A DNA stretch of 49,990 bases. Source: Oscillospiraceae bacterium. Lineage in GTDB: Bacteria > Bacillota > Clostridia > Oscillospirales > Acutalibacteraceae. The translations under genes were made by a program, and so were the position numbers. Under the pieces are notes generated by a model. That model made no database searches. It was not told the origin of the DNA and saw nothing but the letters and a program-made list of their open reading frames with translations. The stretch lies in contig SVPQ01000018.1 in assembly GCA_015065845.1 (NCBI GenBank), positions 1 through 49,990 on the forward strand. Direction: 5' to 3'. Positions 1-7,434 of the stretch are shown one piece after another (positions within the stretch are counted from its first letter, which is position 1; every line of letters starts with the position of its first letter).

Positions 1-2
1 CC

Positions 3-719
3 GCAAACATTAAAAATGGCGGTAGAACACCAATAGCTGGTATGGTTCACGCTGTTGTTCTTCTTTTGGTTTTACTCGTTTTAATGCCACTTGCTTCATA
101 TATTCCAATGCCAACAATTGCGGCAATACTCTTTATAGTTGCTTACAATATGAGCGAATGGCGTGAATTTAAGGCAATTGTTAAAACATCACCTAAAAGC
201 GATATTTTCGTTTTAGTTTTAACTTTTGTTCTTACTATTGCATTTGACCTCGTTGTTGCTATTGCAGTTGGTCTTGTTCTTTCAACACTTCTCTTTATGA
301 AGCGTATGAGTGACGAAACAAACGCTTACGGTTGGAAAGAAATTGATGAATCAACTGACGAAGATAATGTAAACTTAAAAATTATTCCTGAAGGTGCTTC
401 TGTTTTTGAAATTACCGGTCCTATATTCTTCGGTGCGGCAACTAAATTTACAGATACACTTTCATCTACAGACAAAAAAGTTCTTATTTTGAGAATGAGA
501 AGCGTACCTGCAATTGATGCAACAGGTATTCACGCTTTTGAAACAATTCTTAAAAACTTCGAGAAAAAAGGCAAAACACTTATAATTTCTCACGCAAACG
601 AGCAACCTTTAAAAGCACTTAAAAAGTCAGGTCTTTACACACGAATTGGTAAAGAAAACTTCCAGAGAAATATTGACGATGCTTTAAAGAGAGCAGATGA
701 AATATTAAAAACAAAATAA
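3..719 (+). CDS. SulP-family anion transporter, 3' part only
   Basis: This is the C-terminal part of a SulP (SLC26-like) membrane transporter; the 5' end lies outside the window. The frame is open from base 3 and begins inside the conserved stretch N-I-K-N-G-G-R-T-P-I-A-G, so the ATG at 42 is internal. Hydrophobic membrane segments follow ('VLLLVLLVLMPLASYIPMP' and 'IFVLVLTFVLTIAFDLVVAI'). A cytoplasmic STAS domain then fills roughly the last 110 residues, with 'EITGPIFFGAA' and the 'MRSVPAIDATGIHAFE' core typical of anti-sigma-antagonist-like folds. SulP proteins move sulfate, bicarbonate or other anions; the substrate cannot be told from this fragment. Its last codons are echoed by a decayed copy at 1653-1724. 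Confidence 0.9.
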   Translation, partial: ANIKNGGRTPIAGMVHAVVLLLVLLVLMPLASYIPMPTIAAILFIVAYNMSEWREFKAIVKTSPKSDIFVLVLTFVLTIAFDLVVAIAVGLVLSTLLFMKRMSDETNAYGWKEIDESTDEDNVNLKIIPEGASVFEITGPIFFGAATKFTDTLSSTDKKVLILRMRSVPAIDATGIHAFETILKNFEKKGKTLIISHANEQPLKALKKSGLYTRIGKENFQRNIDDALKRADEILKTK

Positions 720-816
720 TTAACTACAATAAATTAATTGCATTAATCAAAACAATAATTTTGCATATACTGTTATTGGCAAGAATTTTGAAACAAAAAT
801 TTTTGCTAGCGAATTA

Positions 817-846
817 TTGACTTTGTCACATAATATGTGATACAAT
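817..846 (+). promoter_or_regulatory. Promoter with a palindrome in the spacer
   Basis: TTGACT (817-822) and TACAAT (841-846) are 18 nt apart, with a TG one base upstream of the -10 (extended -10). The spacer holds a perfect 15-bp palindrome TCACATA-A-TATGTGA (826-840). A protein bound there would block polymerase, so it is a plausible operator. It would drive the leader ORF at 868 and the DUF3800 gene. Promoter elements are seen directly; operator function is inferred. Confidence 0.6.
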
Positions 847-867
847 GATATCGCAAAGGGGATACGT

Positions 868-954
868 ATGTATTCGATTGCTTTGGCTTGGGTGTATACC
901 CTGGGGCCACCGCAGGCGGGGAGTATATTCCCCGCCATATTTATTTTAAGGTGA
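868..954 (+). CDS. Short hydrophobic leader ORF (28 aa)
   Basis: A 28-codon ORF starts at ATG 868, preceded by AAAGGGG (855-861) with 6-nt spacing, and ends at TGA 952-954, six bases before the TTG start of the DUF3800 gene. The peptide begins MYSIALAWVY and is hydrophobic almost throughout, with a Pro-Pro in the middle and one basic residue, at the C-terminus. It could be a leader peptide that couples translation to the downstream gene, a small membrane toxin, or a chance ORF in a structured leader RNA. The good ribosome binding site, the promoter just upstream and the tight junction argue against chance. No family was recognised. Confidence 0.4.
   Translation: MYSIALAWVYTLGPPQAGSIFPAIFILR
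915..936. promoter_or_regulatory. GC-rich hairpin in the DUF3800 leader
   Basis: Perfect 8-bp inverted repeat GGCGGGGA (915-922) / TCCCCGCC (929-936) with a 6-nt loop, inside the leader ORF and just upstream of the DUF3800 start. A smaller GGGT/ACCC hairpin precedes it near 890-901. It is much more GC-rich than its surroundings. The tail ATATTTATTTT is only moderately T-rich, so it could act as an attenuator or simply as structured leader RNA. Confidence 0.45.
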
Positions 955-959
955 GTGTA

Positions 960-1643
960 TTGAAATTGAAGGAATTAAGCATTTTTATTGACGAATCGGG
1001 AGACTTTGGTGCAACAGACAACCAATCGCCATTTTATATTGTAACATTAATTTTCCATAATCAATCTGATATTATTTCTGATAAAATCGAAAGATTCAAA
1101 AAACAACTACAATAGAATGATATTACTGATGAATATGTTCATACACATCCAATAATAAGACGTGAATACCCTTACAACAATTTAACTATTGATGAACGAA
1201 GAAAAATTTTAAATAAAATGCTTCAATTCACAATGAGTTGCCCTATTAAATATTTTAATATAATTATTGATAAAAAAGAATGTAAAAATAATCATATATT
1301 AGGTGCAAACATTTCTAAACAATTATCCTTTTTTATTGATGCACACAATGAATACTTCTTTTCTTTTGATAAAATTATTGTATACTACGATAATGGTCAA
1401 AAAGAACTTAGTTACATATTAAATGCTATTCTCAATGCTAAATTAACTGATGTAGAATTCAGAACCGCCTCACCAAAAGCATATCAATTATTACAAGTTG
1501 CAGATTTCATTTGTTCAGTTGAATTGCTAAAGCAAAAACGAAACGCTAAATCGCTTACCAGTTCAGAAATGCAGTTTTTTTATAAGCCAAACGAGTTAAA
1601 AAAGAACTATATAAAATCAGTTGAAAAGAAACTTTTCAAATAA
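960..1643 (+). pseudogene. DUF3800 family protein interrupted by an in-frame TAG
   Basis: Reading from TTG 960 (AAGGTGA with 5-nt spacing) gives MKLKELSIFIDESGDFG, the usual DUF3800 N-terminus with its D-E-S-G-D-F motif. The frame meets TAG at 1113-1115 and then continues without another stop to TAA at 1641-1643. The downstream half carries further family features: 'IIVYYDNGQKEL' and 'LLQVADFICSVELL'. Without the stop the product would be about 227 residues, normal for the family. DUF3800 proteins have an RNase H-like fold of uncertain role and are often found in mobile or defence contexts. A GTG at 951 is an alternative, weaker start. Most likely a recent nonsense mutation; readthrough or a sequencing error are alternatives. 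Confidence 0.75.
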
Positions 1644-1652
1644 TAAAAATTC

Positions 1653-1724
1653 AAACAAATCTGTATTTTTTCAAGAATAGGCAGAGAAAACTTTCAAAGA
1701 AACATTGACGAGCAAAAAATTTAA
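1653..1724 (+). pseudogene. Decayed second copy of the SulP C-terminus
   Basis: One frame reads K-Q-I-C-I-F-S-R-I-G-R-E-N-F-Q-R-N-I-D-E before TAA at 1722. It matches the real SulP tail K-K-S-G-L-Y-T-R-I-G-K-E-N-F-Q-R-N-I-D-D residue for residue with conservative changes. About 31 of 38 bases match in the best part, and most mismatches are at synonymous third positions, so the fragment comes from a diverged sulP homologue and not from a recent local duplication. It has no start or ribosome binding site. Its place just after the DUF3800 gene marks a recombination scar. Confidence 0.7.
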
Positions 1725-1736
1725 AAGTGAATAACC

Positions 1737-1776
1737 AAGTAGCAATTCATTCAATAAATTAAATGAATTGCTACTT
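1737..1776. terminator. Long perfect hairpin between converging genes
   Basis: A 15-bp perfect inverted repeat, AAGTAGCAATTCATT (1737-1751) and its complement (1762-1776), with a 10-nt loop. It separates the plus-strand DUF3800 region from the minus-strand HTH gene and probably serves both as a bidirectional terminator. Neither side has a long T-tract. Confidence 0.6.
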
Positions 1777-1778
1777 TC

Positions 1779-1997
1779 TCATTCCTTGGGCAATTCTCTT
1801 TTCTCATCAATAAATTCGAAAATATAGTCTGGTGAAATATTAAAAAACTTGCAAAATGCCACTAATTGAGATGCTTTTATTGAAACTTCCCCCTTTTCTA
1901 TCTTACAATACAACTTACAGCTAACACCCAAAACTTTTGCAACCTCCTCTTCGCTAAGACCCTTTTCAATTCTTAGTTCTTTGATTCTTTTTAACAT
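1779..1997 (-). CDS. Small HTH XRE-family (Cro/CI-type) regulator
   Basis: A 72-residue protein that is almost entirely one Cro/C1-type helix-turn-helix domain: 'LRIEKGLSEEEVAKVLGVS' holds helices 2-3, and 'YCKIEKGEVSIKASQL' the typical end of the motif. It lacks the larger sensor or peptidase domain of phage repressors. AAGGAGTG lies just upstream of its ATG. A TATAAT -10 (2018-2023, minus strand, with an upstream TG) precedes it, and a palindrome at 2050-2068 lies just beyond the expected -35, which would suit autoregulation. Its target genes are unknown. The acidic, Lys/Glu-rich C-terminus is short. Confidence 0.85.
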   Translation of the reverse strand: MLKRIKELRIEKGLSEEEVAKVLGVSCKLYCKIEKGEVSIKASQLVAFCKFFNISPDYIFEFIDEKRELPKE

Positions 1998-2049
1998 ATA
2001 ATCACTCCTTGAAGCAAATTATACATTAAATTACTAAAAAAATTTATAT

Positions 2050-2068
2050 TTAAGGGATATTCCCTTAA
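2050..2068. promoter_or_regulatory. Palindrome upstream of the HTH gene
   Basis: TTAAGGGA-TAT-TCCCTTAA is a perfect 8-bp inverted repeat with a 3-nt centre, about 30 bp upstream of the minus-strand -10 of the HTH regulator. Its size and symmetry fit a dimeric HTH binding site. Function is inferred. Confidence 0.4.
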
Positions 2069-2074
2069 AACAAC

Positions 2075-2108
2075 GAAAACCCACCTATTTTAAAATAGAT
2101 GGGTTTTC
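2075..2108 (-). terminator. Terminator after the coiled-coil protein gene
   Basis: A 17-bp inverted repeat with one mismatch (GAAAACCCACCTATTTT / AAAATAGATGGGTTTTC) and no spare loop. It lies about 100 bp downstream of the minus-strand gene at 2212-3117. The minus-strand continuation GTTGTTTT is T-rich. Confidence 0.55.
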
Positions 2109-2211
2109 AGTTACTTGTTTTTTGTACTCCTGAGATTCCTCAATTTCTGCTATGGTTCCTTTGAGATTTCTTCTAATTCCTATTTCCTAAAATACTATTT
2201 CCTGAATTTTA

Positions 2212-3117
2212 TTATTGCCCTGATGTAACATTATAATCTAATACCGCTTTAATGTATGCTTTCTTCGCCTTTGAATTTTTAATTTTTCTAAACTCATCTG
2301 AAAGTTCAATTTCAGTTTCGTTACGCTTGTTGTCGCCAATTTTAAATTCAGGCTTGGTATTTTTACCAACAAGTTTTTCAACCGCTTCGGCAATTTCTTC
2401 AGTTGTCGCAGTCTTTACTTCCCCTGTTTCCTGCTTCCTGTTTCCTGTTTCCTGAATATTTCCCTGAACATCTTCTGATTCCTGAGTTTTTTCTGTATCT
2501 GCACCTTGCAACTCTTCTCTTTTTGCTTCTTCCAGTTCTTTTTCTGTCTGGAATTTTTCTGCATCTGTAGGAAGAGCAGCGTAAGAACCACTTTCGATAA
2601 ATTTTACAGTAATCTTTTCAATTTCACGCATTTTTACCTGCTCTGCCTGAGCAAACGCTAATTTATCTGCATCTGAAATATTCGGGTTACTTTCAATAGA
2701 ACGGATACTTGCTACAGAAGCATTAATTTTATTCATTTTAATACGCTGTGCTTCATCTTTCGTTTTACAACACTTTAAATCTTCTTCGTACTGTTTGGCT
2801 TCTGCTTCTACTGCACGCATTTTCTGATACAGAACAGGGTTTTTCTTTTGCAGATACTGCATTTCTTGTTCTGTTAATTTACTACCAGCGTAAATTTTAT
2901 TTGTTATTCTCTGCATTTCTTTATCTTCAGGATGCAACTCCTGTTGTTCTTTATAGGCGTTAATAAAGTTCACATTGTCTTTCTGGCGCTCAGTCAGACC
3001 ATCGGTAGAAAAGCCTTGTTGTTTTCTTTGCTCCCACTTGCTTTCAAGTTTTGCATTTTTTCTTATATGATTTAAAGAAGTCATAAGACCAAAACTACTT
3101 GTATCTATAAAGCTCAT
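2212..3117 (-). CDS. Coiled-coil protein of unknown function
   Basis: About 301 residues, soluble, strongly charged and mostly predicted helical, with no signal peptide or membrane segment. I chose ATG 3117 (MSFIDTSSFG), which has AGGTG five bases upstream, over an in-frame TTG at 3135. The N-terminal two thirds ('QRKQQGFSTDGLTERQKDNV', then a Lys/Glu-rich stretch) look like a continuous coiled coil. A low-complexity Glu/Thr/Gln linker follows (about residues 195-245) and a basic C-terminal tail. The linker contains the peptide Q-E-T-G-N-R-K-Q-E-T-G, encoded by five tandem 7-nt units (2423-2457). It stands alone between terminators. I do not recognise the family; proximity to flagellar genes is suggestive only. 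Confidence 0.75.
   Translation of the reverse strand: MSFIDTSSFGLMTSLNHIRKNAKLESKWEQRKQQGFSTDGLTERQKDNVNFINAYKEQQELHPEDKEMQRITNKIYAGSKLTEQEMQYLQKKNPVLYQKMRAVEAEAKQYEEDLKCCKTKDEAQRIKMNKINASVASIRSIESNPNISDADKLAFAQAEQVKMREIEKITVKFIESGSYAALPTDAEKFQTEKELEEAKREELQGADTEKTQESEDVQGNIQETGNRKQETGEVKTATTEEIAEAVEKLVGKNTKPEFKIGDNKRNETEIELSDEFRKIKNSKAKKAYIKAVLDYNVTSGQ
2423..2457 (-). repeat. Heptanucleotide array inside a coding region
   Basis: Five tandem 7-nt units of CCTGTTT on the plus strand (CCTGTTT, CCTGCTT, CCTGTTT, CCTGTTT, CCTGAAT). It has the same period as the intergenic arrays elsewhere in the window but lies inside the low-complexity linker of the coiled-coil protein gene. Degenerate related text (CCTATTTCCT) recurs at about 2176-2206, in the same orientation. 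Confidence 0.7.
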
Positions 3118-3209
3118 TCTGACACCTGCTTTCAATATTTAATAATTACTAACAACCAACCGGGTACAATTACCCTCTAATAATGTTATTCCACGATTTT
3201 CAAATTAGT

Positions 3210-3254
3210 AAAGAGAAACCTTTGAATTTTTTGCAAATTCAAAGGTTTCTCTTT
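3210..3254 (-). terminator. Terminator after the hybrid kinase
   Basis: A 17-bp perfect stem (3210-3226 / 3238-3254) with an 11-nt loop. It begins at the last base of the kinase stop codon as read on the minus strand. Confidence 0.65.
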
Positions 3255-6200
3255 TATTCTTTTATAAGTTCTAAACTTATAACTTTATAAAGTTCTTTTA
3301 CATCAAATGGTTTACCTATATGAGTTGACATACCTGCTTTTAAGGCTATTTCTATATCCTTTTTATGAGTGTTTGCACTCATTGCAATTATTGGCACCTT
3401 TTTAGAATCCATTCTTTCTAAATTACGGATAAATTTTGTTGCCTCAAGACCATCCATTACAGGCATTCTCACATCCATAAGTATTACATCATAATAGCCT
3501 TCGTCAGAATTATTGAATTTTTCAAGCCCAGCTTGTCCATCAGGTGCACATTCAACAATCATACCTTTTTTCTCTAATACTCTGACTGCTATCTGGCTGT
3601 TCATTTCGTTATCTTCACAAAGAAGAACTCTTTTTTCTTTCAATATATTGTCAAAATCATCTTCTGAAAGTTTTTCAGGAGATTCAAATTGATTTTCAGC
3701 AACTTCGACTTCTTGTAAAGCAAGTTCTACTATAAATTCAGACCCTTTGCCTACCTCACTGTTTACTGAAATTGTACCGCCCATAAGTTCAACAACATAC
3801 TTTGTAATAAAGAGCCCCAAACCTGTACCTGAAGAATTAAGCGAAGTATTGCCTTCTCTGGTAAATCGGTTAAACATTCTCTTCTGAAAATCTTTACTCA
3901 TACCAATTCCGGTATCTTTAACAATAAAACGCTGAACTACAACACCATTATTTCTGCTTACAAATTCTATAATAAAATCAATTTTTCCATTTTCAGGTGT
4001 AAATTTAACTGCATTAGAAAGCAGATTGAAGAAAATCTGGTTAAATCTTAACTTATCAGTACTTATGCATTTTGAAAAATTTTCGTGTACTACCATATTG
4101 AACTCGATTTTCTTTGCATCACAAAGTGACCTAACCATTGAATTCACATAGAGTTTAAATTCTTCCATTGAGTATGGCTCAAATGTCAACTTTAACGCAT
4201 TTTTTTCAATCTGAGAACTGTCTAGAGCGTCATTTATAAGGCCTAAAAGGAAGTGTGCCGAAGCATCAATATTAGTAAAGTATTTTTTAATTGTCTCGTC
4301 TTTAGTTTCATCAACACCTAATGCAGACATACCAATAATTGCATTCATAGGTGTCCGCATATCGTGGCTTATACCTGCAAAGAAATCTGAACGGGCTTCA
4401 TTTGCTTTTTTAGCTTCTTCTATTGCCTTTTTGAGTTTCTTTTCTTTTTTCTGGCTTTCTCTTACAATAGCATCTACATTTGACCTTGTTGAAAGCAAAA
4501 TATCGTTACGGCCTTTAAACAATGGTTTAATAACCATACTGTTATATTCTTCTTCACCATTTCTGTCAAGACCTAAAAACTGAAACTCAATAATACCATT
4601 CTTTTTAATTGCAGAATTAATATAGTCAATAGACATATATTTTCTGACTCTTTTCCGGTCATTCTCTGTAACGCGCTTTTCGCAGAATACATCCATACCG
4701 CTTTCGAAATCAAATGTATTATTAAAACGCGTAATATTTGTTCCTGATGAATGAAATCTTGTGTAAACATCGTGTTCCGTATCAATTACACCAACTTCAA
4801 GATAATTCAACTCAAGAATACTTTCAGAAATAATTGATGACATTTTTTCTTTTGTCATATCTTTATTATAGAAGAACGCAAGAATATTACCTGTTTTTGG
4901 GCTTTTAAGAATATTGACATCAACACAAATCCAGATTCTTTTATTACCACCCTTTAATATTGCAAAATATTCTTCTCTTACTTCTGTTACACCCTTTTCA
5001 AAAAGTTTCAGAAGATTTTCAACCGAAAGATTTTTTGCTTGTTCATCTGTCATTTCACAATCATCAAGGAAATTTAAAGAGCGTTCCCTATAATCGATAG
5101 TGGTAATTATATTTTCGTCTTTTACATAAGATTCGCCATATCTTAAATTTTCAACAATACCTAAAGTAAGATTGACACAAGATGTTGAAATAATATTATC
5201 ACCTGTTTTGTTTCTGAAAGCAAGTTCTTCCCTGAACCTTTTTTCAGTAAACTTCTGCTCAGTAATATCTCTGCTCATACCATAAGCAATAATACCATTA
5301 CCTGCTTCATCTCTTACAACAGAGTAAGATATTTCAACACATCTTTTGATATTTGAAACAGAGTTAAGCATCCAGAAAGTGCCCCTTAACTCTTTCTCTT
5401 CGCCAAAATCTACTCTCTTGTAAAATTCTTTGAAATCCTCGCGTTGTTCTTCAATAATAATATCCTTATTAAAAAGCCTGTCCGGAAAATCATAAAGGAT
5501 AACTTCTCTGCCTATTTCGCCTATTTCAGTACCTTGTGGATAACGGGCACACTTGTTTTTTATATCGTATTCCCATACGAGCATCTTAGCGCCACTAATT
5601 GCAAGTTTAAAGCGATTTTCAGTATCTTTAAGTTTTTGTTTATTCTCTATAATTTCTGTAACATCGTGACAAACGCCAACTAAAGCAATTCTTTCTTGAA
5701 CTTTTACAACTTTACCATTATTTTTAACCCATATAAATCTGCCGTTTTTCTTTCTTACACGATATGTAAGTTCGTACTTTTCACCACCTTCAGTCAAACT
5801 TTGTAATTTTTCCTGAATATGCGGTAAATCATCGCGATATATAAGATTAACAACCTTATTGTTCACATCAATGAGAAGTTCTTTCTTGTTAAGATAACCC
5901 AACATTCTGACAAAATTATCATCTATTACATAGAGCGGATATTCTTCCTCATTAAAGATTCCCAAAATACCGGCATTTACACCTTCACTTAAAATATCTC
6001 TATAGAGTTCTGCTTCATAACCTAACTCTACTTCATCTATAAAATAGCGAATAGGCATAGAGTTTCTGTCCACAACTGAAATATCCAGCGTAGAAATCTT
6101 CAACTCGCCACTCTCTTCAACAACAACTGCCGAAATCCTTAAAACCATAACTTGCTCTGTTTCTGCGTTTTTTACTTCGGTAATAAAATTAGTTGAATAA

Positions 6201-6451
6201 ATACCTGGTGCAATCACTTTTTCGCTTTCTTCCGAAAAAGTCAATGCACATTTAACATTTGCAAATGTTAAAAAAGTTCTGAGTGCAGCTTTTATTGCAA
6301 CAACACCATGAATAGTGCCATTCTGAACTAATCCGAAAATATCTGCATCATCTGTAAACGATTTATAACTTTCTTCATATTTATTCTCTTCAAGGTGAGC
6401 ACAAAACAGTTTTTTCATAAACTCAACTGTCTTTTTAACATTTTCACTCAT
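3254..6451 (-). CDS. PAS hybrid sensor histidine kinase/response regulator
   Basis: About 1065 residues from ATG 6451 (GGGGGTGG upstream); the longer ORF start is not supported. Order: an N-terminal SnoaL/NTF2-like domain (about 1-135), PAS/PAC domains (about 165-290, 295-420 and a third PAS-like region to about 560), a coiled linker, HisKA with the H-box 'GISHDMRTPMNAIIG' (His near 696), HATPase with N-box 'FFNLLSNAVKF', G1 'DTGIGM' and G2 'GTGLGL', then a receiver domain with 'LLCEDNE' and 'DVILMDVRMPVMDG' (Asp near 993). There are no membrane segments, so it senses a cytoplasmic signal. Phosphate would pass from His to Asp within the chain; no separate output protein or HPt is adjacent. 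It sits next to the flagellar operon but is transcribed separately. The signal is unknown. Confidence 0.9.
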   Translation of the reverse strand: MSENVKKTVEFMKKLFCAHLEENKYEESYKSFTDDADIFGLVQNGTIHGVVAIKAALRTFLTFANVKCALTFSEESEKVIAPGIYSTNFITEVKNAETEQVMVLRISAVVVEESGELKISTLDISVVDRNSMPIRYFIDEVELGYEAELYRDILSEGVNAGILGIFNEEEYPLYVIDDNFVRMLGYLNKKELLIDVNNKVVNLIYRDDLPHIQEKLQSLTEGGEKYELTYRVRKKNGRFIWVKNNGKVVKVQERIALVGVCHDVTEIIENKQKLKDTENRFKLAISGAKMLVWEYDIKNKCARYPQGTEIGEIGREVILYDFPDRLFNKDIIIEEQREDFKEFYKRVDFGEEKELRGTFWMLNSVSNIKRCVEISYSVVRDEAGNGIIAYGMSRDITEQKFTEKRFREELAFRNKTGDNIISTSCVNLTLGIVENLRYGESYVKDENIITTIDYRERSLNFLDDCEMTDEQAKNLSVENLLKLFEKGVTEVREEYFAILKGGNKRIWICVDVNILKSPKTGNILAFFYNKDMTKEKMSSIISESILELNYLEVGVIDTEHDVYTRFHSSGTNITRFNNTFDFESGMDVFCEKRVTENDRKRVRKYMSIDYINSAIKKNGIIEFQFLGLDRNGEEEYNSMVIKPLFKGRNDILLSTRSNVDAIVRESQKKEKKLKKAIEEAKKANEARSDFFAGISHDMRTPMNAIIGMSALGVDETKDETIKKYFTNIDASAHFLLGLINDALDSSQIEKNALKLTFEPYSMEEFKLYVNSMVRSLCDAKKIEFNMVVHENFSKCISTDKLRFNQIFFNLLSNAVKFTPENGKIDFIIEFVSRNNGVVVQRFIVKDTGIGMSKDFQKRMFNRFTREGNTSLNSSGTGLGLFITKYVVELMGGTISVNSEVGKGSEFIVELALQEVEVAENQFESPEKLSEDDFDNILKEKRVLLCEDNEMNSQIAVRVLEKKGMIVECAPDGQAGLEKFNNSDEGYYDVILMDVRMPVMDGLEATKFIRNLERMDSKKVPIIAMSANTHKKDIEIALKAGMSTHIGKPFDVKELYKVISLELIKE

Positions 6452-6512
6452 ATCGCCACCCCCACAATAGCGTATATTTTTCCAATGTAGTATAATTTTA
6501 CCATAAAAAATA

Positions 6513-6552
6513 AAGATTATCAATATTTTTTGTGAAAAATATTGATAATCTT
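6513..6552. terminator. AT-rich hairpin between kinase and flgC
   Basis: An 18-bp perfect inverted repeat (6513-6530 / 6535-6552) with a 4-nt loop, AT-rich. It adjoins the stronger hairpin at 6557-6588 and lies in the kinase's upstream region. It probably reinforces separation of the flagellar operon from the kinase gene. Confidence 0.45.
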
Positions 6553-6556
6553 ATAC

Positions 6557-6588
6557 AAAAAGCTTCCTGAAAATTCAGGAAGCTTTTT
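6557..6588 (-). terminator. Terminator of the flagellar operon
   Basis: Perfect 15-bp stem (AAAAAGCTTCCTGAA / TTCAGGAAGCTTTTT) with a 2-nt loop, three bases after the flgC stop. On the minus strand the right side ends in TTTTT. A classic rho-independent terminator. Confidence 0.85.
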
Positions 6589-6591
6589 AAA

Positions 6592-7014
6592 TCATTTCTT
6601 CATATCAAGTGTTTTAGTAATCATTGATTTAACAACAGAAAGTGCTGTAAGGTTTGCCTGATAAGCATTTGAAGCTGCCATCAAGTCAATCATTTCTTCT
6701 GTTGTATCAACATTTGAATATGTAACATATCCATTTTCGTCTGCAAGTGGGTTTGTAGGGTCATAAGCCTTTGTGAACTCACGCTCGCTCTCGACAACCT
6801 CAGCAATTCTTACACCGCCACCCTGAGCATTTGAAAGTTCTTCTTTAAATGTCATAGCGCGTTCCTGAAAAACAACCTGTTGTCTTCTGTATGGTTCGCC
6901 ACTTTCAGTCATTGTAGTTTTTTCATTTGCTATGTTCTGTGTAATAATATCTGTTCTGAATCTTTCAGCAGTTAAAGCAGAACCAACTATATCTAACGAA
7001 TTACAAAATCCCAT
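6592..7014 (-). CDS. flgC: Flagellar basal-body rod protein FlgC
   Basis: 140 residues, the usual FlgC size. It has the N-terminal rod motif 'FRTDIITQNIANEKT' and C-terminal 'YVTYSNVDTTEEMIDLMAASNAYQANL', both diagnostic of FlgC. With FlgB it forms the proximal rod that connects the MS ring to the distal rod. It is the last gene of the operon, 11 bp after flgB. In many Firmicutes flgB-flgC lead the fla/che operon with fliE; here they trail the hook-associated genes. Confidence 0.95.
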   Translation of the reverse strand: MGFCNSLDIVGSALTAERFRTDIITQNIANEKTTMTESGEPYRRQQVVFQERAMTFKEELSNAQGGGVRIAEVVESEREFTKAYDPTNPLADENGYVTYSNVDTTEEMIDLMAASNAYQANLTALSVVKSMITKTLDMKK

Positions 7015-7025
7015 AACTTTACTCC

Positions 7026-7385
7026 TTATTTAATACTACTGTTCAATACATATCCGAATTTATCGAATTCTGATTTAACTTTTGTTAATAACATACTGTA
7101 CTGAGCATAAGATTTGTAAAGCTCAATGCTCTCTTTTTCCATATTAACATTGTTACCGTCAGAGCGTGTTGACGCAGTTTCATCTTCAATTACCTGAGTT
7201 TCAATAATGTTCTGTGCAGTAACATTTCTTCTTTCTTCACTTAAAACATTAACAAAATCAAGTTGTTTTGCTTTATAGCCGGGTGTTTCAACATTGGCTA
7301 TATTCTGCATATGAAGTTCTTGCTTTGTCCAGGCTAAGTTTGTACCTGCTTCAAGCAATTTAAAATCATAAGAATTGAAAAACAT
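7026..7385 (-). CDS. flgB: Flagellar basal-body rod protein FlgB
   Basis: 119 residues, near the family norm. The N-terminal rod signature is present as 'LHMQNIANVETPGYKAKQLDF', and the C-terminal helix 'LYKSYAQYSMLLTKVKSEF' matches FlgB. Rod proteins are exported unfolded by the flagellar type III system. It is separated from fliS by about 50 bp and followed closely by flgC. Confidence 0.95.
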   Translation of the reverse strand: MFFNSYDFKLLEAGTNLAWTKQELHMQNIANVETPGYKAKQLDFVNVLSEERRNVTAQNIIETQVIEDETASTRSDGNNVNMEKESIELYKSYAQYSMLLTKVKSEFDKFGYVLNSSIK

Positions 7386-7434
7386 AGTAGTTCTCCCTTA
7401 AAATAATTTCAAAATTTAATCATGCTCCTGCACC

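Noticed and set aside
840-960. Riboswitch (cyclic-di-GMP type) in the DUF3800 leader
   Set aside because: Two hairpins are present but the conserved tetraloop, receptor and binding core of that class are not visible.
888-1115. A 75-residue protein starting at 888 with a DUF3800 fragment
   Set aside because: The in-frame upstream part is leader DNA; TTG 960 has the ribosome binding site and gives the family's normal N-terminus.
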